Source of the DNA: an uncultured Erysipelotrichaceae bacterium
GTDB taxonomy: Bacteria > Bacillota_I > Bacilli_A > Erysipelotrichales > Coprobacillaceae
Reading direction: 5' to 3'
Length of the DNA: 9,458 nucleotides
Assembly: GCA_900538465.1 (NCBI GenBank)
Contig: UPXV01000059.1
Span: 1 to 9,458, forward strand
In this document: piece after piece, positions 6,106 to 9,458 of the stretch
Layout: each line of letters opens with the position of its first letter
Position numbering within the stretch: position 1 is the stretch's first letter
The notes under the pieces: generated by a model
The model's database searches: none
The model's input: only the letters and a program-made list of their open reading frames with translations
What the model was told of the DNA's origin: nothing
Translations under genes and position numbers: made by a program

Positions 6106-7187
6106 CTTTCAATTTCATTATCCATCAATAAACAATTCCAACAACAAACCAAACTATCAAAGTATTTTATAAAGAAATTTTTATTTTCAATAAATCTTTC
6201 CTTGTTTGTACTACAGATATTTTCAATAGGATTGATTTCAATACCAGGATAAACATCACACTGTGACTTACTTAAGAATTGGCATTGTTTTTTTAAGGAA
6301 TCTAAAGAAATAGGATCTAAATTAAAATATTTTGAATCTTTAAAATATTGTTTGTACGCATCATATTCATATTGCATACCAGCAGGGGCGGTTGTAAAAC
6401 GATAAAACATAGGTTTTAAAAAATCTGCTTTCTTTGATAATTCATATATATCTTGACCACAATGATATGCAAAGAAAGGTGCGTATATATCTAAACCAAC
6501 TTTTAAATTTTGTGAATGAAAATAATCACAAAGGTTGCCAATAAATTCAGTTATGATATGAGATCTGGTTTTATAAAATAAATCAACTGTTTTATCAGTA
6601 AAGAGATAATGTCCATATTCATCATAATGACCATCTAGTAACTTCTCATCATGTTTCATAAATAAATCTTTAAGATAATCCAAATCAATTTCATGTTCTT
6701 TATATATTTCCTCACAACTTTCACAAAAACAACCAAAACCTTCTTCATATCCATTTGCAAATGACGGATAGCGTATTTTATCTAAGAAAATACCATCAAA
6801 ATCTAATTTGGAAATATATTCTTTATATAAATCACAAACATTATTATAATTCTTTATATTGGTAGGACATAAAAAAGAAAAACTTTCATCCTCAATAACT
6901 TGAACATTTTGTCCTTGTTGACCTGTATAATTTGTCATTGTTTGACTTTTTTTTATTGTATCTATTTCTGATAATACAGGTAGCCAATAATAACAAGCAA
7001 TATTTTTACTGTGGAAGAAATCTAATATGGATTGATTTAATGATTTGTCTAGATGCCAACCAAATATGACTGCTTTAATCTTTTTCTTTTCTAAAATATC
7101 TTTGACTTTCTTTTGAATTTGCACAAAGTCAGTATGGGCATTTTGAAATGATCCTGTATGGATTTGTAAAACATATGATGGTTCCAT
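6096..7187 (-). CDS. Putative glycoside-hydrolase-like TIM-barrel protein
   Basis: The 363-residue product looks like a (beta/alpha)8 protein of the glycosyl-hydrolase-like (GHL) group. It has alternating strands and helices, beginning with IKAVIFGWHLD (37-47) and NIACYYWLPVL (62-72), and the motif FDGIFLDKIRYPS (130-142), which resembles the GHL 'DGI-LD-IRYP' strand 4 with a catalytic or ligand Asp136. Right after this comes a cysteine cluster GCFCESC (152-158) that may bind a metal or form a loop. A later VGLDIYAPFFAYHCGQDI strand and LKPMFYRF fit the rest of the barrel. There is no signal peptide, so it acts in the cytoplasm. The substrate cannot be told. The start ATG at 7187 has AAGGGGAATATT upstream. 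It is the first gene of an operon with the overlapping 85-residue gene. Confidence 0.65.
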   Translation of the reverse strand: MEPSYVLQIHTGSFQNAHTDFVQIQKKVKDILEKKKIKAVIFGWHLDKSLNQSILDFFHSKNIACYYWLPVLSEIDTIKKSQTMTNYTGQQGQNVQVIEDESFSFLCPTNIKNYNNVCDLYKEYISKLDFDGIFLDKIRYPSFANGYEEGFGCFCESCEEIYKEHEIDLDYLKDLFMKHDEKLLDGHYDEYGHYLFTDKTVDLFYKTRSHIITEFIGNLCDYFHSQNLKVGLDIYAPFFAYHCGQDIYELSKKADFLKPMFYRFTTAPAGMQYEYDAYKQYFKDSKYFNLDPISLDSLKKQCQFLSKSQCDVYPGIEINPIENICSTNKERFIENKNFFIKYFDSLVCCWNCLLMDNEIERCL

Positions 7188-7220
7188 AATATTCCCCTTT
7201 TCCTTATTGTTTATAAATTC

Positions 7221-7249
7221 ATTATAGAATATTTGATAATAAGTTTAAA
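7221..7249 (-). promoter_or_regulatory. Promoter of the glycosidase-like operon
   Basis: On the minus strand TTTAAA (7249-7244), a 17-base spacer and a perfect TATAAT (7226-7221) lie 33 bases before the start codon at 7187. Confidence 0.65.
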
Positions 7250-7322
7250 GAAAAACGAGGAATTACAAAATATAAAGTATATTTGTAAACGAAGTCACTG
7301 TTAAGAACATTATCCATAACAG

Positions 7323-7350
7323 AAAAAGGAGAGTCATCTCCTGGCTTTTT
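7323..7350 (-). terminator. Hairpin terminator, probably insulating, usable in both directions
   Basis: A 6-bp stem AGGAGA/TCTCCT (7327-7332 with 7337-7342) has T runs on both sides: TTTT at 7326-7323 on the minus strand, and CTTTTTG at 7345-7351 on the plus strand. No gene ends nearby. It lies between the collagen-like gene and the promoter of the glycosidase-like operon, and would stop read-through from the former. Apart from this hairpin I see no gene in 7250-7420. Confidence 0.5.
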
Positions 7351-7419
7351 GTTTGGACTTGTCGTCAGTCATTTTTTTTCAAAACATTTGCTAAGAAAAT
7401 AGAATATTATTTTTTATAC

Positions 7420-7460
7420 AAAAAACATGAATCTAAGAAAATTTCTTAAATCCATGTTTC
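7420..7460 (-). terminator. Terminator of the collagen-like gene
   Basis: AAACATGGATTTAAGAAA (7458-7441, minus strand) pairs with an almost complementary arm down to about 7424, with two mismatches, and then runs into TTTTTT. It lies about 14 bases after the stop codon. The plus-strand side also ends in CTTTTTATA. Confidence 0.72.
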
Positions 7461-7472
7461 TTTTTATAGAAA

Positions 7473-8122
7473 TTATTTTGTAATAATTTCAGTTTTGCAC
7501 AATGAAACAAATGTTGGTTCACAACCAGAGTTTCCAATAAGAACAATCATACCATATTCATTTCTAATAACAGTTCCTTGTCCAACTGTTTGACCACCTG
7601 CTTTGATATGAACACCAGTTGTTCCAAATGGTAAATAAGAACGAATGGCATTAACACAATCCTCATAACATCCTTCACCTGTTGGAATTGGTGTTGGTAA
7701 GAAAGTAATGTTATTGTTATAACATGCTCCTGTTATACGAATTGAAGCGATGTGCATAAGTGAAACAGTTGTGTGAGTACCACCTTGACCATTAATAAGT
7801 TCAAATAAACCTGCATCTGGATTTGTGTTAGGTCCTGGAAGAAGTGCACCAGGTTTACCACTAACATTATCACCGCTTTCTAAAGTAACAATAATGTTAT
7901 TGTTTGGATAGTAAGCAATAATTTGTCTAATGACATTTCGCATTTGATCTACACAGGCACATTGTACAACGTCAGTTGCTCCAGTGGCACCAGTAGCTCC
8001 AGTCACTCCATCAGCACCTGCAGGTCCAGTGGCACCAGTAGCACCTGTTGCTCCGGTAGGACCAGTTGGTCCAGTGGCGTGATGATTATTAGGACAAAAG
8101 GCAAAAATCCAACAGAATACAT
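7473..8122 (-). CDS. Collagen-like repeat protein with apparently frameshifted 5' end
   Basis: The frame closes at 7473 and is open up to 8126. It encodes eleven G-x-y triplets (positions 8072-7974, mostly GAT, GPT and GPA), then a C-terminal domain of about 165 residues starting DVVQCACVDQMRNVIRQIIA and ending SLCKTEIITK. This build resembles collagen-like spore-surface or exosporium proteins of Bacillota, whose repeats form trimers; that role is inferred. The only in-frame start downstream, GTG at 8006, lies inside the repeat and is surely not the true start. The nearest ATG, at 8122 (MYSVGFLPF), is one base out of frame; adding one T in either of two T runs (about 8097-8105) would join it to CPNNHHATGPTG. 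Either the gene is broken, or there is a sequencing or slippage frameshift. No good ribosome site precedes 8122. I give 8122 as the likely original start. Confidence 0.65.
7974..8072 (-). repeat. Collagen-like GXY triplet repeats (DNA-level 9-bp repeats)
   Basis: Eleven 9-base units of the form GGN-NNN-ACN encode GPT/GAT-type triplets. The DNA repeat can slip in 9-base steps without changing the frame, so repeat number may vary between strains. Confidence 0.9.
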
Positions 8123-8168
8123 TCTTTTATTTTTAACATATATTACCAGAGGAATATATGAAATAAGT

Positions 8169-8178
8169 ATTATATAAT
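8169..8178. promoter_or_regulatory. Overlapping divergent -10 boxes upstream of the recombinase
   Basis: TATAAT occurs on the plus strand at 8173-8178 and on the minus strand at 8174-8169. The plus-strand box is 41 bases before the recombinase ATG, and the minus-strand box could serve the collagen-like gene. Neither has a good -35 at 17 bases, and the sequence is very AT-rich, so this is tentative. Confidence 0.35.
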
Positions 8179-8218
8179 ATATCTTATATCTAAAATTTAA
8201 TGAAGGAGATATAAGAGT

Positions 8219-9070
8219 ATGAAAAAAATTAATTTAAGTGAAAAAGTTATTATGAAATTTAAAAGAATTTTAATTGAAGAAGAAAAAAGTAAGGCAACAG
8301 TGGACAAATATATGAGAGATATTACAACATTTTATGAGTACCTTCCTAATGAAAAATTAGTAACAAAAGAACTAGTTATTCTATATAAAGAATATCTATC
8401 AAAAAAATATAAACCAACAAGCAGTAATAGTATGTTAGTTGCTTTGAATCGTTTTTTTGATTTCATAGGTATTCCAGAATGTAAAGTCAAATTAAATAAG
8501 ATACAAAGAAGGATATTTGGTGATGAAACAAAAGAAATGACAAAAGAGGAATATAAGCGTTTATTGATGGCCGCTAAGTCAAAACATAATGAACGTTTAT
8601 ATGTATTATTGCAAACAATATGTTCAACTGGTATTCGTGTGAGCGAACATCAATATATAACTGTAGAAGCATTAAAATGCAGTAAAGTATCTGTTAATAA
8701 TAAAAAGAAGATTAGAGAAATCTATATCTCAAAAGAATTAAAGAAATTACTTATAGACTATTGTAAAAAGCATGATATCAAAAGTGGACCTATTTTTATT
8801 ACTAAAAATGGAAAACCATTAGATAGAAGCAATATATGGTCAGATATGAAAGCATTATGCAAGGAAGCAAATATAGACAGTCAAAAAGTTTATCCACATA
8901 ATTTAAGGCATCTGTTTGCGATTACGTTTTATCAACTGACCAAGGATTTAGATACTCTTGCTTCTCTTTTAGGGCATAGTTCTATTGATACGACACGAAT
9001 CTATACAAGAAAAAGTGGAAAAAATTGTACAAGAATTTATTCAAAAATGCAGTTATGTCTACGCATCTAA
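8219..9070 (+). CDS. Tyrosine recombinase, probable DNA invertase of the adjacent switch
   Basis: The 283-residue product is a complete small tyrosine recombinase. An N-terminal SAM-like core-binding domain (about 5-95, with EEEKSKATVDKYMRDITTFYEYL) is followed by the catalytic domain with STGIRVSE (R140), the KKKIREIYI hairpin (catalytic Lys near 163-165), HNLRHLF (H227, R230), LGHSS (H253) and the nucleophile TTRIYTR (Y262). All catalytic residues are present. The gene has its own ribosome site (GAAGGAG, 10 bases from the ATG). Its size, lack of an arm-binding domain and position 15 bases from an inverted-repeat pair point to a local invertase rather than a phage integrase. It is unrelated in sequence to the dead integrase at the left end. 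The stretch after Y262 has a cysteine (NCTRIY) where relatives usually have a histidine-rich segment, which is probably harmless. Confidence 0.88.
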   Translation: MKKINLSEKVIMKFKRILIEEEKSKATVDKYMRDITTFYEYLPNEKLVTKELVILYKEYLSKKYKPTSSNSMLVALNRFFDFIGIPECKVKLNKIQRRIFGDETKEMTKEEYKRLLMAAKSKHNERLYVLLQTICSTGIRVSEHQYITVEALKCSKVSVNNKKKIREIYISKELKKLLIDYCKKHDIKSGPIFITKNGKPLDRSNIWSDMKALCKEANIDSQKVYPHNLRHLFAITFYQLTKDLDTLASLLGHSSIDTTRIYTRKSGKNCTRIYSKMQLCLRI

Positions 9071-9084
9071 AGTTTAATAAAAAT

Positions 9085-9110
9085 ACCACATAATAACGAT
9101 TATGTGGTAT
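9085..9110 (+). repeat. Left crossover-type inverted repeat (IRL)
   Basis: Arms ACCACATAAT (9085-9094) and ATTATGTGGT (9099-9108) flank an asymmetric 4-base centre AACG (9095-9098). The whole 26 bp recurs exactly, reverse-complemented, at 9404-9429. At this copy the dyad extends to 14 bp per arm (9081-9112), and with the T-rich sequence after it the hairpin could also end the recombinase transcript, whose stop codon is at 9070. Confidence 0.85.
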
Positions 9111-9403
9111 TTCTCATTTTTATATGTTTTTATTTCCATTAATTGGAATTATTTCATTTTTTCATACATAAAAATAAACAATAAAAATAATGTATGTAAT
9201 GGTTTACAATAGGCCATATTGCTTAATTCATCTTATCATTTTCGACATTGTTCGGCAATAATATTTCCTAACCCAAAAAATATATGAGTAAAAACTTTAA
9301 TTTATGTATTTTCATGTGATTTTTTTGTGATAAATATGAGAATCTTACAAATATTTTTTAAAAAAGTTGAAATTAATCCCTTAATTAAAGGTTTTTTAAG
9401 CTG
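9111..9403. other. Putative invertible DNA segment (293 bp)
   Basis: This gene-free, very AT-rich stretch is bounded by the two 26-bp inverted repeats. No open frame in it looks coding. It holds a candidate minus-strand promoter (9258-9230), a short dyad TTCCA-TTAAT-TGGAA (9134-9148), and near the right end a weak plus-strand hairpin CCTT/AAGG followed by six T (about 9379-9396) that may stop rightward transcription in the present orientation. Inversion by the adjacent recombinase would turn the promoter towards the right flank. That it inverts is inference. Confidence 0.65.
9230..9258 (-). promoter_or_regulatory. Candidate promoter inside the invertible segment
   Basis: On the minus strand TTGCCG (9258-9253), a 17-base spacer and TAAGAT (9235-9230) match sigma-A boxes at four of six positions each. 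TTGCCG is the same -35 as that of the DUF885 gene. It now points towards the 3' end of the recombinase; inverted, it would face the right window edge. Confidence 0.4.
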
Positions 9404-9429
9404 ATACCACATAATCGTTATTATGTGGT
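9404..9429 (-). repeat. Right crossover-type inverted repeat (IRR)
   Basis: This is the exact reverse complement of the left 26-bp site: arms ACCACATAAT (9406-9415) and ATTATGTGGT (9420-9429) around the centre CGTT (9416-9419). Only the centre and the three-base extension set the orientation. The identity stops sharply outside the 26 bp. From 9430 to the window end at 9458 the sequence contains TTTATATAAGG and no start codon I can assign; a gene driven by the switch would lie beyond. Confidence 0.85.
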
Positions 9430-9458
9430 GAAATCAATAAAACGCTTTATATAAGGTG

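Noticed and set aside
6022..6252. Plus-strand 76-codon frame across the junction of the two-gene operon
   Set aside because: It is antisense to both genes, low in complexity and without a ribosome site.
7353..7377. Minus-strand mini-frame MTDDKSKQKARR before the insulating hairpin
   Set aside because: Only 12 codons, preceded by a stop and an A run, with no ribosome site.
7473..8006. GTG at 8006 as the start of the collagen-like gene
   Set aside because: It lies inside a run of GXY triplets that continues 66 bases upstream, and no ribosome site precedes it.
7923..8177. Plus-strand Ser/Thr/Cys-rich frame antisense to the collagen-like repeats
   Set aside because: The composition is the mirror of the GXT repeats, as expected of a shadow frame.
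9000..9081. Frameshift at the C-terminus of the recombinase (another frame gives EKVEKIVQEFIQKCS)
   Set aside because: The annotated frame continues naturally past the catalytic tyrosine with a KSGK...R.I..M.L pattern like that of related recombinases, so no frameshift is needed.
9081..9112. Left inverted repeat as nothing more than the recombinase terminator
   Set aside because: It can act as one, but that does not explain an exact inverted 26-bp copy, including the asymmetric centre, 293 bp away.

Overview
The window looks like chromosomal DNA of a low-GC, Gram-positive Bacillota. It is strongly AT-rich, most genes have AGGAG-type ribosome binding sites, promoters are of the sigma-A type, and tRNA genes encode their CCA ends. 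The mix of genes (a YitT-type membrane protein, a DUF885 lipoprotein, an Mrp/Nbp35-type ATPase, a collagen-like GXT-repeat protein and a small phase-switch-type tyrosine recombinase) suggests an anaerobic gut Firmicute, possibly of the Erysipelotrichia. The taxonomic guess is inference.

Left part (1-2020): a tRNA-Lys / tRNA-Leu pair and its terminator are followed by a decayed tyrosine integrase (minus strand, at least three frame breaks, N-terminus lost) pointing at the tRNA-Leu 3' end. This is the usual mark of an old tRNA-targeted island. Next comes an AbiF/AbiD-type (Abi_2) HEPN protein on the minus strand. Directly upstream of it sit two 71-bp near-identical copies of a structured RNA exactly 120 bp apart, each with its own promoter and intrinsic terminator. 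The layout is that of an RNA-antitoxin/protein-toxin module: abundant short RNA, with the toxin expressed by read-through.

Middle part (2020-7260): ordinary chromosomal genes. A DUF885 metallopeptidase-like lipoprotein (minus) is transcribed divergently from a YitT family membrane protein (plus). An Mrp/Nbp35-type Fe-S carrier ATPase (plus) follows with its own promoter. Convergent to it is a two-gene minus-strand operon: a putative glycoside-hydrolase-like TIM-barrel protein and an overlapping 85-residue protein of unknown function. Back-to-back terminators separate the converging units.

Right part (7260-9458): a collagen-like repeat protein (minus) whose 5' end looks frameshifted, then a divergently oriented, intact tyrosine recombinase. 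Fifteen bases beyond the recombinase lies a 26-bp sequence whose exact inverted copy occurs 293 bp further on. Each copy is two 10-bp arms around an asymmetric 4-bp centre (AACG versus CGTT), the expected shape of tyrosine-recombinase crossover sites. The best reading is an invertible DNA switch flanked by its recombinase. It carries a candidate promoter that now points back at the recombinase and after inversion would point to whatever lies past the right edge of the window.

The two most interesting items are the tandem AbiF-associated RNAs, whose sequence differences preserve pairing only in the minus-strand RNA, and the recombinase-linked inverted-repeat switch.
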